Notes: generated from the letters alone by a model not told the origin. A stretch of DNA of 46,956 bases from Arcicella sp. (GCA_025454855.1 JALONS010000022.1:1-46956), one strand, 5' to 3'; counted from the first letter of the stretch, positions 26,711-36,637 are shown. Numbers and translations are program-made.

Positions 26711-27727
26711 ATGGAAAAATTAATGATTATTCGGAAACTTATTTTGGGTTTACCACTTTCAGAAGCTGAGTTTCAAATACGAGGTTTTGAAGTAGGTTTG
26801 CCCGCCCAAGATAGATTAGAGTTAGTAGCCAAAACGGTTGTCAATGCGTATAATATTGCTTTGGAATACGGTTTATCAAAAAGTCTTTCTATTGCCATTG
26901 CTCAGGTATCAAACGAACTCGTTGGTTTTTTTCACGAAGGGCTGGCTATGGGCTTATTTACCTTAGATTTATTCTCTATCAGTAACAAAAGTAGGTTGTA
27001 TCAATTCATCGAAGGCGAAGGACGCAACCATGCGTATATGTCGTATATAGGGGCAGGTATTGCTTCTGCTATATTCAGAAATAATAATTTTGAGTATTTT
27101 ACAGAAAAAGCTAATTCTGAAGGTGAATCCCTTTTTTTAAACGGTATCGGTTTTTACAATGCCTATTTCAAACCTAAAAAAACCTTAAAAGAAATGTTTG
27201 TACCTCGGTCATTTGCGGGTAAAAAACCTTATTTCTTAGAAGGATACGATAATGGAATCGGACGGGCAGTTTGGTTTTATAATTCGGGTGAACCCACCAA
27301 AATTGCAGAAACACTAAAGGCTTTTCCTGAAGAAAGACGGGGGGCAGTTTGGGCAGGTGTTGGTTTGGCTGCCACTTATGCTGGGGGTGTTTCAGTAGAG
27401 AAAATCCATTTATTGAAAAAACTATCGGGTAAATATGCTTATCGTTTAGGTGAAGGTTCTTTCTTGGCAACTCATACGAGGCGATTAGCAGGAAATCCGC
27501 ATCCATCAGATATTACTGAAAGGATTTTGACGGGTAAGAGTTCGATAGAATGCCATGAATTTGCCACGGAAATTATCGAAAAAACATTGAGAGGCGAGAA
27601 GTACATCAATGGCGAACCTTCTTTCCAATTATTCCTAAGTATTATTCGTGACTGGGTAATTGCCAACCAAACATCTGAGGAGTATGCCGATACCCCAAAA
27701 AGTGCAAGTGTTTTGTTAACCAAATAA
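26711..27727 (+). CDS. unbL: Enediyne-cassette protein UnbL (DUF1702)
   Basis: 338 residues from ATG at 26711; an upstream in-frame ATG at 26654 would add 19 residues overlapping the repeat and looks spurious. DUF1702 features: MIIRKLILGLPLSEAEFQIRG near the start, GFFHEGLAMGLFTLDLF, the motif GIGRAVWF, and GAVWAGVGLAATYAGG. DUF1702 is the defining domain of UnbL, found almost only in enediyne-type PKS loci, with no assigned reaction. The following 339-nt gap holds a REP-like palindrome before pksE. Confidence 0.88.
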   Translation: MEKLMIIRKLILGLPLSEAEFQIRGFEVGLPAQDRLELVAKTVVNAYNIALEYGLSKSLSIAIAQVSNELVGFFHEGLAMGLFTLDLFSISNKSRLYQFIEGEGRNHAYMSYIGAGIASAIFRNNNFEYFTEKANSEGESLFLNGIGFYNAYFKPKKTLKEMFVPRSFAGKKPYFLEGYDNGIGRAVWFYNSGEPTKIAETLKAFPEERRGAVWAGVGLAATYAGGVSVEKIHLLKKLSGKYAYRLGEGSFLATHTRRLAGNPHPSDITERILTGKSSIECHEFATEIIEKTLRGEKYINGEPSFQLFLSIIRDWVIANQTSEEYADTPKSASVLLTK

Positions 27728-27772
27728 TAGATAAGTATATCAATAAGTAAGTGAAAAAAGATGCTTTGTAGC

Positions 27773-27789
27773 GGCGTATAGCATACGCC
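27773..27789 (+). repeat. REP-like palindrome, copy 2
   Basis: GGCGTAT-AGC-ATACGCC, preceded by TTTGTAGC, in the unbL-pksE gap. The rest of this gap (27728-28066) shows no gene. Confidence 0.65.
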
Positions 27790-28066
27790 ATACGTCGCAT
27801 AACACCGACATACAGCAAAAGTTGATTCATCCATCTTACTTAGTGCGAATTAATAGTTTAGTTGTTGGTTTCTACTTCATAGAGGTAGGAACCAAAACAA
27901 AAACAGAATAAGCCCGACTTCGGATGGATAATGATTACCAATATTTATTGTACGATAAAGTGAGTTTATAGAAATTTTCTACCTTTCGGAGGTTTCACCA
28001 CTATACAAACTTGATTTATCATGTATTCAGTCTAATTCTCTAAACAAACCTAATTGTTTTTGGATA

Positions 28067-31000
28067 ATGCCAAAAAACAATCAATTAAAAACTATGAATA
28101 TGAAAACTCAGGAAGGAATAGCGATAGTAGGGATGGATTGTAGATATCCAGGTGCTAATAGCATAGAGCAATATTGGGACAATATTTTATCCTTACGCCA
28201 ACAATTTAGACGTATTCCTGACAAACGTTTGAGTATGAATGACTACTATTCGAAAGATAAATCTCAAGTAGATGGAACATATTCACAAACGGCTTCAGTA
28301 ATAACGGGATATAGTTTCGATAGATTGAAATATAAAGTGTCTAAAAGCACTTTTGAACGTACTGATTTTACCCATTGGCTGGCGTTGGATGTAGCCGCAG
28401 GAGCGTTGAAAGATGCAGGTTTTGAGGATGGCGAAGGCTTAGATAAAAACCGAGTTGGTGTAATATTGGGTAATTCTTTAACAGGCGAGTTCAGTCGTTC
28501 GGGTATCATGAGGCTTCGTTTTCCTTATGTGCGTAAAGTGCTTGAAAAAACACTCAGAAATCTCAATTACGCACAGGAAGAGATAAATGTTATTTTGAGC
28601 AATGCTGAAAAAAATTACAAAGAACCTTTCCCAGAGCCTGATGCAGACAGCTTGGCAGGAGGACTGAGCAATACCATTAGTGGAAGAATTTGTAACTATT
28701 TTGATTTTCACGGGGGCGGTTTCACCATTGACGGAGCTTGTGCATCTTCATTATTAGCTTTCGAGAATGGCTGTAACGCACTTCTCAATGGCTCTTTGGA
28801 TGTAGTATTGGTAGGTGGTGTAGATTTGAGTATTGACCCTTTTGAGATTATTGGTTTTGCTCGTAACGGAGCATTAGCCATGAACGAAATGGAGGTGTAC
28901 AGCACCAAATCAGAGGGCTTTTGGCCCGGTGAAGGTTGTGGTATTGTTGTGTTGATGAAAGAATCCGAAGCCATCGCTCAAAACCTCAATATTTATGCGG
29001 TCATCAAAGGTTGTGGCATTTCGTCTGATGGTAGTGGCGGTATTACTCGACCCAAAACCGAAACACAGCAAATGGCATTCGAACGGGCTTACGAACGGGC
29101 AGGCTATAACATCAGTGAAGTTGCCATGTTTGAAGGACACGGAACGGGTACGCCAACGGGCGACAAAGTGGAAATCTCCGCTATTGTCAATTCTTTGAAA
29201 AATGCAGGTAAAAATAATGCTCCAGCCATTTTAGGCTCGGTCAAACATCTGATTGGTCATACCAAAGCAGCGGCAGGCGTAGCAGGGGTTATTAAAGCTG
29301 CCTTAGCAGTGAAAAATGGAATTATTCCCGCTTCTCGTAAAAATACACCTCATAGTATTTTAACTGAAAATGAACGTATCATTCAGTTAGTCACCAAGCC
29401 AATACTTTGGGAAAACAATGTACCCATGCGGGCTTCGGTATCCTCTATGGGTTTTGGGGGTATCAATGTACACCTAACCATGCAGGAAGCTCCAAATAAC
29501 AAAAGAGCGAAGAAACTTTCTGGCAAAGTAATAAAACTGTCAGGCTCTCAGAGAGATAGTGAGGTTTTTCCTATTTCATCAAATGCTAAAAATGGATTCT
29601 TAGAGATAGTGTCTCGTTTGAAAGTTTTAGCAAGGGATATTTCAAGAGCCGAATTAGTAGATTTATCGGCTACGATGACTTCGGCATTTGAAGATAAAGG
29701 TCATTGGCGAGGCTCGGTAATCGCTAAAACTCCCAATGAATTATTAGAAAATTTAGAGATTTTAGAAAGCGAAATCTTACAAGATAAAACCAAATTCATA
29801 GATGTGAATAAAGGTGTTTTCTTTGACTGTACGGGTAAAACCCAGTCAATCGGATTTCTTTTTCCGGGGCAAGGGGCACCTATTTATCCCAACTACGGAG
29901 CATTCAGTACGTGGGTGAATACCTCAAAAAATACCACCGAAACGCCTAATACAGGCATTATAGATACTTCTGTAGCACAACCTGCCATTTTGCAAAGCTC
30001 ACTGACATCGGTAGAAATGTTAGAAAAATTTGGCGTAGAGGCGGATTTTGGTATCGGACACAGCCTCGGAGAAATTTCAGCTTTGTCATGGGCGGGTGTG
30101 ATAGATAGTGAAGATGCACTTACGCTTGCGGTTGCTCGTGGAAAAGCCATGTCTGAATTGGGTGAAAAAAATGGAGCTATGTTGGCAATCAAGTGTAATG
30201 AAAAAACATTGAATGAAATTATTAGCAATTTCAATGTATTCATTACGGGCTATAACGGAACGGGTAATTACGTTGTAGGCGGACACATTGACGAAATTCA
30301 AAAAGTACAAAGTCAAGCCTTGAATTTGGGTATTCATCATGTACAGTTGAAAGTGTCGCACGCTTTTCATACACCCATGATGAAACAAGCAGCGGTGAAA
30401 TTTAAAGCTGATTTGGCTGATATTTCGTTTAATGCACCAACCCAAAAAGTGATTTCAACTGTTATAAAAGAGGCAGTTGATGACAAAACGGATATTCAAC
30501 AAATGTTGTACGAGCAGATTGAAGCTCCCGTTTATTTTAGTCAGGCGATTGATAAAATTAAAGATGAGCATCCTATTTTGATAGAAGTAGGTCCGGGAAA
30601 TGCTCTTTCACGGTCATTACAAGACTACCCAGAATTTGAGGTTGTATCGCTTGATTTTGGTAGTAATTCTATCCGAGGATTATTAAATGTATTATCGCTG
30701 GCTTACGTGGCAGGAAATACCGTGTATTTTGATGAATTATCGAATAATAGATTTTACAAACATTTTGATATTGAAAACTGGCGTTTAGATGCTTTTATCA
30801 ACCCGTGTGAGCAAGACGATTTTGAAAGTTCATTTACGTATGGAGCGGTCGAGAAACAAGATGCTGCTTTGCCCAGCCAAGAAAAGGAACATGAAAATAT
30901 TCAAGACGGTAATCTTGAATGTTCGGTTCTGGGTGTTCAGCGTTATTTGAAGGAAGTAATTAGTAAAAAAATTGATTTGCCCCTTGAAATGCTCAATGTT

Positions 31001-33676
31001 GAAGACCGACTGATGTCTCAATTACACATTAATTCATTAGCAATCACCGAGATTCTATCTATCGTTGTGAAGGCGTTTAACAAAAGCCAGATGGTGTTTT
31101 CAGAAGCCTCTATTTTGGCTAATTCAGATGCCAGTATTGAAGAATTGAGCAAGGTGATATTCAAAGGAGAGGGTAATGCTGCTAAACATAATTCGTTAGA
31201 TAATCTTTCTTTTGAACATATCCATAATTGGTCACATATTTTCCAAAGAAAACAAACGCCCAAAAAAGCAAGCCCACTCAATATAGAGAAATACAGAGGT
31301 AATGTTTTGGTTGCAGGCAACGACGAACACGCTAAATTACTCACTTCGGTACTGACAGCTCCCAACCTAAATATTGGAGATGTTTCCGTCTTCGTATATA
31401 ATACATCGTTAGCATCTGAAAAGCTGTTTGACTTTGTCCAATTTCTGAGAAAACCCGAAATAAAGGCTCATAAATTAGTGGTATTGTTGGGTATATTGGA
31501 TGAATCCAGCACGGGAGATTTGAAACCCCTTTTGAGAACGTTTCAATTAGAAAATCCCAACGTTTCAGCCCTAAGTATTGAAATGCAACAGCAGGATACT
31601 GCTTTTGAAAAAATCATTGGCGAAATCCGAAATGCAACTAAATACAAGGAGGTTTCCTTTGATTTGGCTGGCGGTAGGTCAGAATCTGAGTTAGAATTTT
31701 ACTATCCACAAAAAGCCGATATTAAAGATGCTTTATCATCTGAAGATGTCATTTTAGCTACGGGCGGAGGTAAAGGAATCACGTTTGAGTCGGTGTTTAG
31801 TTTAGCAAAATGCACGGGAGCGAAACTGCTCATCATGGGGCGTTCATTACCAGAACAAGATGCTGAACTGAGCGGAAATCTGCGAAAATTAAATGAAAAT
31901 AATATCGTTTACAAATACCTTTCGGTAGATGTATGTTTGCAAGAAAGCGTTGCTGTGGGCATTTCCGAAGCCATCAATGAATTAGGAAATGTTACCGCCC
32001 TGATTCACGGTGCGGGTGTAAATTACCCCAAACCTCTACATTTATTAGAACCACAAGATTTTGATAGAACACTTTTTGTAAAGGTAGAAGGGCTTAAAAA
32101 TGTGTTGTCTGCCCTCAACCTTCAGTCATTGAAACTATTGATTGGTTACGGTTCTATTATCGCCCAAAGTGGTATGCACGGCAATGCCGATTACGCATGG
32201 GCAAATGACCAACTTGCTTTGCTGATTGGGCGTGTCGGGAATGAAAACCCACATTGTAGATGTATGACTTTGGAATGGTCAGTTTGGGATGAAACAGGTA
32301 TGGGCGTTTCCTTGAATACCATTGATACCCTGAAAGAAAAAGGCGTTTATGCGATTCCAGTGGCTCATGGCGTAGAAATTCTCAAGGCAATTGTGGCTGA
32401 TACCAACTATTTGGGCGGAAGACTTATCATTTCAGGACGTTTTGGTAATATGCCAACGCTCAATTATGCCAAAGGACGTTTGCCATTGGGACGTTTTATA
32501 TCTAATATTAAACATCACATTCCCAAAGTAGAGGTGGTCTCGGAGGTGAGTATCAATTTACAAGAAGATATTTATTTGCAAAATCACGTTTTTCAAGGTC
32601 AGTATGTGTTTCCAACGGTCATGATTTTGGAAGGAATGGCACAAGTTTGCGGTATTTTAGAAGCAGATTCACCCAATTGGACGTTTGAAGATTTAAAAAT
32701 CAACAAATCAATTTTCATTTCAAAGACCGAAGCTAACAGAGTTCGATTTATCGTTACCCGAATCTCTCTGAATACCTTTTATGCCGTTGTACAAAGTGAA
32801 GATTCTGATTTTCAAGTGAATTGTTTTGAGGCGTATATCAAGTTGGGCAAAAATGATAATTGGCAATTATCTCAAACGCCAAATTTATCGAATATTCAAC
32901 AGTTACCTTTTGACGTTGAGACAAAATTCTATGATGATTTATTATTTCACCACGGGCCATTCCGTAGAATTAATGGTTTTTCAGAGTTAAGTGCTTTAAA
33001 ATCAGTAGCCATTGCGTCTGAGAGCCTTACTGATTTATGGTTCAGTGAATATTTACCTCAAAATCAAATCCTTGGAGATGCTGGGTTAAATGATGCTGCC
33101 ATTCATTGCCATCAGGCTTGCAGACCACATCAGCATTTATTGCCCACAGCAGTAGGTAAAATTGTCTTTAATCCCAAGCCCATCGAAGGACCATTCTTTA
33201 TCAGTACCCAAGAGGTACATCGGGTCGGGAATGTGACACGTATCAATAGCTGTGTGTTCAATGCAAAGGGAGAAATCAAACAATACTGGGAGAATTTAGA
33301 TTTGACGAGTGTTTCTGGAAGTGGCTTTTCGGGTGAATGGAACTTGATTTTATTGGCAAATTACATCGAATTTTTGTTGATACAATTGGCTAATACCTCA
33401 AAAATTCATATTCCGAAGGATTACATTAGTCATCTGAGCCTGATAGCTTCAAAGGATTTCAATAAAGTGTCTATCGAAATAGATGGTTTTTATGTAACTC
33501 TAAGAAAACAATTACTTGATGCCCAAGAATCGGTAATCTCTAAACAGGATAAAGTATTTGCCCAAGACCTACGCATAGCCCAGATAAAGGAAACAATTAC
33601 TTTAGAAATAGAGCAATTGGCTAAAATTACTAATATTTCAACCCATATAAATACTGTGGAAAATGCCTATAGTTAA
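28067..33676 (+). CDS. pksE: Enediyne-type iterative polyketide synthase (KS-AT-ACP-KR-DH)
   Basis: 1869 residues. KS (about 15-460): Cys225 in IDGACASSLL, His358 in FEGHGTGT, His398 in GHTKAAAG. AT (about 590-880): FPGQGA, Ser666 in GHSLGE, and HAFH (His768), the malonyl-CoA type. ACP (about 935-1030): Ser990 in LHINSLAI, the divergent PksE carrier motif. KR (about 1225-1480): TGGGKG and Tyr1376 in DYAWAND. DH (about 1490-1720): His1507 in NHVFQGQYVFP and Asp1676 in NDAAIHCHQA. Residues such as FWPGEGCG and LTGEFSR are PksE-like. PksE builds a linear polyene iteratively from malonyl-CoA. Unlike standard PksE, the last ~125 residues show no PPTase motifs. The end overlaps TEBC by 14 nt. Leader motif CTCTAAAC lies at 28038-28045. 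The start could also be Met10 or Met12. Confidence 0.95.
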   Translation: MPKNNQLKTMNMKTQEGIAIVGMDCRYPGANSIEQYWDNILSLRQQFRRIPDKRLSMNDYYSKDKSQVDGTYSQTASVITGYSFDRLKYKVSKSTFERTDFTHWLALDVAAGALKDAGFEDGEGLDKNRVGVILGNSLTGEFSRSGIMRLRFPYVRKVLEKTLRNLNYAQEEINVILSNAEKNYKEPFPEPDADSLAGGLSNTISGRICNYFDFHGGGFTIDGACASSLLAFENGCNALLNGSLDVVLVGGVDLSIDPFEIIGFARNGALAMNEMEVYSTKSEGFWPGEGCGIVVLMKESEAIAQNLNIYAVIKGCGISSDGSGGITRPKTETQQMAFERAYERAGYNISEVAMFEGHGTGTPTGDKVEISAIVNSLKNAGKNNAPAILGSVKHLIGHTKAAAGVAGVIKAALAVKNGIIPASRKNTPHSILTENERIIQLVTKPILWENNVPMRASVSSMGFGGINVHLTMQEAPNNKRAKKLSGKVIKLSGSQRDSEVFPISSNAKNGFLEIVSRLKVLARDISRAELVDLSATMTSAFEDKGHWRGSVIAKTPNELLENLEILESEILQDKTKFIDVNKGVFFDCTGKTQSIGFLFPGQGAPIYPNYGAFSTWVNTSKNTTETPNTGIIDTSVAQPAILQSSLTSVEMLEKFGVEADFGIGHSLGEISALSWAGVIDSEDALTLAVARGKAMSELGEKNGAMLAIKCNEKTLNEIISNFNVFITGYNGTGNYVVGGHIDEIQKVQSQALNLGIHHVQLKVSHAFHTPMMKQAAVKFKADLADISFNAPTQKVISTVIKEAVDDKTDIQQMLYEQIEAPVYFSQAIDKIKDEHPILIEVGPGNALSRSLQDYPEFEVVSLDFGSNSIRGLLNVLSLAYVAGNTVYFDELSNNRFYKHFDIENWRLDAFINPCEQDDFESSFTYGAVEKQDAALPSQEKEHENIQDGNLECSVLGVQRYLKEVISKKIDLPLEMLNVEDRLMSQLHINSLAITEILSIVVKAFNKSQMVFSEASILANSDASIEELSKVIFKGEGNAAKHNSLDNLSFEHIHNWSHIFQRKQTPKKASPLNIEKYRGNVLVAGNDEHAKLLTSVLTAPNLNIGDVSVFVYNTSLASEKLFDFVQFLRKPEIKAHKLVVLLGILDESSTGDLKPLLRTFQLENPNVSALSIEMQQQDTAFEKIIGEIRNATKYKEVSFDLAGGRSESELEFYYPQKADIKDALSSEDVILATGGGKGITFESVFSLAKCTGAKLLIMGRSLPEQDAELSGNLRKLNENNIVYKYLSVDVCLQESVAVGISEAINELGNVTALIHGAGVNYPKPLHLLEPQDFDRTLFVKVEGLKNVLSALNLQSLKLLIGYGSIIAQSGMHGNADYAWANDQLALLIGRVGNENPHCRCMTLEWSVWDETGMGVSLNTIDTLKEKGVYAIPVAHGVEILKAIVADTNYLGGRLIISGRFGNMPTLNYAKGRLPLGRFISNIKHHIPKVEVVSEVSINLQEDIYLQNHVFQGQYVFPTVMILEGMAQVCGILEADSPNWTFEDLKINKSIFISKTEANRVRFIVTRISLNTFYAVVQSEDSDFQVNCFEAYIKLGKNDNWQLSQTPNLSNIQQLPFDVETKFYDDLLFHHGPFRRINGFSELSALKSVAIASESLTDLWFSEYLPQNQILGDAGLNDAAIHCHQACRPHQHLLPTAVGKIVFNPKPIEGPFFISTQEVHRVGNVTRINSCVFNAKGEIKQYWENLDLTSVSGSGFSGEWNLILLANYIEFLLIQLANTSKIHIPKDYISHLSLIASKDFNKVSIEIDGFYVTLRKQLLDAQESVISKQDKVFAQDLRIAQIKETITLEIEQLAKITNISTHINTVENAYS

Positions 33677-34115
33677 TACCAATCAAGGAGCGTGTTATGA
33701 ATACAAATTCGTAACCAGCTTTGAAGAAACCAACGTAGTTGGAAATATATATTTTGCTAATTATGCCGTTTGGCAAGGCAAATGCCGTGAAATGTTCCTA
33801 TATGAATATTGTCCTGATATTATCGAGGAAATCAAAAATGGCTTGCATCTTATCACACTGGATTTGAGTATCCAATACATAGCTCAATTATTTGCTTTCA
33901 ATAAAGTGGTAATGCGAATGTACATGGAAGCCCAAAGTGTAAGCCGAATTTTGATGAGATTTGAGTATTACGCTGAAAAAGATGGTAAACTTCATCTGGT
34001 TTGTAAAGGACATCAGGCTACGGCAGCCATGCGAGAAATCAATGGATTGATGGTTTCAACGCATTTTCCAGATTCTATGATGGACATTGAAGGACTTTTA
34101 GCCCAAGCTGCATAA
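33663..34115 (+). CDS. Enediyne-type hot-dog thioesterase (TEBC, SgcE10/CalE7 group)
   Basis: 150 residues, hot-dog fold. The motif FEETNVVGNIYFANYAVWQG, followed by KCREMFL, is the hallmark of the enediyne thioesterases, which hydrolyse the polyene or beta-keto chain from the PksE carrier domain. Conserved Glu and Asn of FEETN...NIYF are in place; the catalytic residue assignment comes from the family. The ATG overlaps the pksE stop by 14 nt, implying translational coupling, so both proteins are made together. Confidence 0.93.
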   Translation: MPIVNTNQGACYEYKFVTSFEETNVVGNIYFANYAVWQGKCREMFLYEYCPDIIEEIKNGLHLITLDLSIQYIAQLFAFNKVVMRMYMEAQSVSRILMRFEYYAEKDGKLHLVCKGHQATAAMREINGLMVSTHFPDSMMDIEGLLAQAA

Positions 34116-34151
34116 TTAAATCATGTATTCACGATTTTAACGAAATAAACA

Positions 34152-34853
34152 ATGATACAAGAAGTAATTTCTGCTACCAAACTCATAGATTTTGAGGGAG
34201 TTAGTAAAACCTATCAACTTGGGAATCAGCGTATTCCAGCTTTGAAAGGAATAGACTTAACCATAGAATCAGGTGATTTTATCGCCATCGCTGGACCTTC
34301 TGGAAGTGGTAAAAGTACCCTACTGAATCTTTTGGCATTGATTGACACCCCTACGAGTGGAGACATTAGGTATAATAACATTGACGTTTCTACTTTATCT
34401 GACGACGAAAGAACAAGATACCGAAACAAAGAAATAGGTATTGTTTTTCAGAACTACAATCTTATTCCTGTATTGGATGCCCTTGAAAACGTGGCTTTTG
34501 CCTTGCAAGTACAAGGTGTACCTACTAAGGAGTGTTTGAAACGAGCCGAAAAAATACTACGAGAAGTAGGTTTGGGGACGCATTTGCATCATCGTCCCGC
34601 TAATCTGAGTGGTGGTCAAAAGCAACGGGTTGCCATTGCCAGAGCCTTAGTGACCAATCCGTCCGTAGTGATTGCTGATGAACCCACCGCCGCTTTAGAC
34701 TCTAAAACGGGCATGGAAATTCTGGAATTGATGAAAGAATTGAATTATACCAAAAATACAACTTTTATATTCTCGACCCACGACAACCGCATCATTGACA
34801 GTGTTCATCACGTTGTTTACATTGAGGATGGTTTTTTAATGAATAGATACTAA
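34152..34853 (+). CDS. ABC transporter ATP-binding protein (MacB/LolD type)
   Basis: 233 residues with Walker A GPSGSGKST (48-56), Q-loop Gln100, signature LSGGQ (152-156), Walker B VVIADE (172-177) and His210. This group pairs with FtsX/MacB-type permeases and drives export of lipoproteins, peptides or natural products across the inner membrane. It lies 36 nt after TEBC and 4 nt before its permease, so it probably belongs to the biosynthetic operon as an exporter or self-protection pump. Confidence 0.94.
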   Translation: MIQEVISATKLIDFEGVSKTYQLGNQRIPALKGIDLTIESGDFIAIAGPSGSGKSTLLNLLALIDTPTSGDIRYNNIDVSTLSDDERTRYRNKEIGIVFQNYNLIPVLDALENVAFALQVQGVPTKECLKRAEKILREVGLGTHLHHRPANLSGGQKQRVAIARALVTNPSVVIADEPTAALDSKTGMEILELMKELNYTKNTTFIFSTHDNRIIDSVHHVVYIEDGFLMNRY

Positions 34854-34857
34854 AACT

Positions 34858-36105
34858 ATGAATTACTTACAATTTGCATACAGAAATATCCTGCGTCATC
34901 GCAGGCGTTCTTTCGTAACCATCATGACAGTTTGTTTAGGATTTGTGGCGTTGGGAGTCTTAGGAGGTTTTTTGAATAATATTTTTTCAAGACTGAAAGG
35001 ACAGGCAGTAGTAGCCGAACGTTTCGGCCATCTCACTTTTGCCAAAAAAGGGTTTTACCAGAATGGAAAATTAGAACCAGAAAAATACCTTTGGAATGCC
35101 AAAGAATTGGAAACATTACTGGCGGTTGTGCGACAGAATATTGACGTGGAGCTGGCAACCCCTCGGCTCAGAATGTTTGGCGTAACCTCCAACGGTAAAG
35201 CCTCAACCATATTCGTGACGGAGGCAATCGTTCCCGAAGATGACCAAAAGCTGATAAAAACCAACGTGGATGGCAGGAGTGGCATAGAAGGAATGGTCAC
35301 TTTCGGAGCCAGAAACCGTGATAATTCATCAGTGATTGTAGGGTCTGAGTTGGCTTCGATGCTAAAAATTAAAAAGGGGCAGAATGTTACTTTACTCACT
35401 TCTACAAAAGACGGCGTTGCCAATGCCGTAGATGTGAAAATTTCGGGTGATTATAATACGGGTAATCCAGCTACCAATGATAAATTCATCTTGTCAGACT
35501 TTTCATTAGCCCAAAATTTGTACGATACTGACGGAGCCGAACGGGTGATTGTCACCTTGAAAAATCCTGAAAATATCGAAATCGTCAAGGCTCAATTAAT
35601 AGAAGAATTAGCGGATGCAGGTTTACAAGTAGAGGCTAAAACGTGGGATGAGTTATCGCCATCGTATAAAAAAGTAACTACGTTATTTGGTATTATTTTC
35701 AGGGTACTCACCATCATTATATCGGTTATTGTTCTTCTGACGGTACTGAACACGATGCAAATGGTGGTGTCGGAAAGAACCAAAGAAATCGGTACGATGC
35801 GGGCTATCGGAATGCTTCGTGGTCAGGTAATTAAGCTGTTTTGCGTAGAGGGATTAATCATGGGTGTCTTAGGTTGTCTGTTGGCGATTCCTATTTTGTT
35901 TGCCATTGCGGGGCTTTTACAAGTAATGGGTATATCTTTTGTACCACCAGTAGCCTCGGTAGCAGTTCCTTTGGTGATGATGTTCAAAATTAAAAACTTA
36001 CTCTTGGTATTCGCATTATTCTCAGTAGTAGCTATTGTTTCATCCTTTCTGGTATCCCGTAAGATTGCTGCTCAACAAATTGTGGATTCGTTGAGCAGAG
36101 GATAG
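34858..36105 (+). CDS. ABC transporter permease (FtsX/MacB-like)
   Basis: 415 residues with one N-terminal membrane segment (after RHRRRSFVTIM), a periplasmic MacB-PCD-like domain (about 45-265) and three C-terminal membrane segments with the FtsX signature (SERTKEIGTMRAIGMLRGQV). No fused ATPase; the ATPase is the preceding gene. The pair is of the type that works with a periplasmic adaptor and outer-membrane channel, neither recognised here, though a barrel gene lies at 39.4 kb. Confidence 0.92.
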   Translation: MNYLQFAYRNILRHRRRSFVTIMTVCLGFVALGVLGGFLNNIFSRLKGQAVVAERFGHLTFAKKGFYQNGKLEPEKYLWNAKELETLLAVVRQNIDVELATPRLRMFGVTSNGKASTIFVTEAIVPEDDQKLIKTNVDGRSGIEGMVTFGARNRDNSSVIVGSELASMLKIKKGQNVTLLTSTKDGVANAVDVKISGDYNTGNPATNDKFILSDFSLAQNLYDTDGAERVIVTLKNPENIEIVKAQLIEELADAGLQVEAKTWDELSPSYKKVTTLFGIIFRVLTIIISVIVLLTVLNTMQMVVSERTKEIGTMRAIGMLRGQVIKLFCVEGLIMGVLGCLLAIPILFAIAGLLQVMGISFVPPVASVAVPLVMMFKIKNLLLVFALFSVVAIVSSFLVSRKIAAQQIVDSLSRG

Positions 36106-36173
36106 AGGATAGAGGATAGAGAATAGAGAATAGAGAATAGATAATAGAGGATAGATGGTACAGAATAGAGGAT
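36097..36173 (+). repeat. Low-complexity tandem repeat of AGAGGATAG/AGAATAG units
   Basis: About ten degenerate copies of a 7-9 bp unit directly after the permease stop codon. Probably slipped-strand expansion; function unknown. Confidence 0.75.
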
Positions 36174-36263
36174 TTTGCTAATCTATTGTTAATTAAACAT
36201 TTAGTTGAAATTTAGAACTGTTTAACTCAAGCATAAGGAATTAATTATTTGATTATGTGTAGC

Positions 36264-36280
36264 GGCGTATTGCATACGCC
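36264..36280 (+). repeat. REP-like palindrome, copy 3
   Basis: GGCGTAT-TGC-ATACGCC, preceded by TGTGTAGC, between the ABC permease and the sulfur-carrier gene. Confidence 0.65.
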
Positions 36281-36352
36281 AAAATGGTATCATAACAACG
36301 TTGAGAATATCAATTAATTAGCTCCTTTTATTTATAAATACTATTTAAAATT

Positions 36353-36637
36353 ATGGAAAAGACTCATGTAAAAATTAAATTTCCCAATCAGTTTGGGCAG
36401 TATATCAGCTATATTGATAACCTCGAATTTGAGGGAAATAGAGTAAATGATTTTATCAATACGCTTGATGAAATCTACGGAGACATCAGAGAGCGACTCT
36501 TTGAACCCGAAGGAAGAGTAAAACCTTATATCAATCTTTTTGTGGGTAGCAAAAATATTGAATCATTGGAAGGAGTTAATACCAGAATTAACAACGGTGA
36601 TACCATAGCCTTACTCTTATCAAGGGCTGGGGGGTGA
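36353..36637 (+). CDS. ThiS/MoaD-like sulfur-carrier protein ending in Gly-Gly
   Basis: 94 residues with a beta-grasp pattern (VKIKFPNQFGQYI...; GDTIALLLSRAGG) and the C-terminal diglycine at residues 93-94 that is adenylated and converted to thiocarboxylate in ThiS, MoaD and CysO. It lacks features specific to molybdopterin synthesis, and no moaE or thiazole genes are nearby. The gene for a matching E1-type activating enzyme lies at 41897, and a cysteine-synthase-like gene at 44254. That resembles the CysO/CysM arrangement for making cysteine or another sulfur compound from a protein-bound thiocarboxylate. Confidence 0.85.
   Translation: MEKTHVKIKFPNQFGQYISYIDNLEFEGNRVNDFINTLDEIYGDIRERLFEPEGRVKPYINLFVGSKNIESLEGVNTRINNGDTIALLLSRAGG

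Noticed and set aside
27472-27834. 120-codon minus-strand frame over the end of unbL
   Set aside because: It is antisense to a well-supported gene and has no recognisable domain.
33300-33676. Hidden PPTase domain at the C-terminus of the PKS
   Set aside because: Neither the GID.E nor the WxxKE motif is present in any part of the last 180 residues.
36353-36637. Assignment to molybdopterin or thiamine synthesis (moaD or thiS)
   Set aside because: No moaE, thiG or other genes of those pathways are in the window; the partners present are a cysteine-synthase-like enzyme and serine acetyltransferase.
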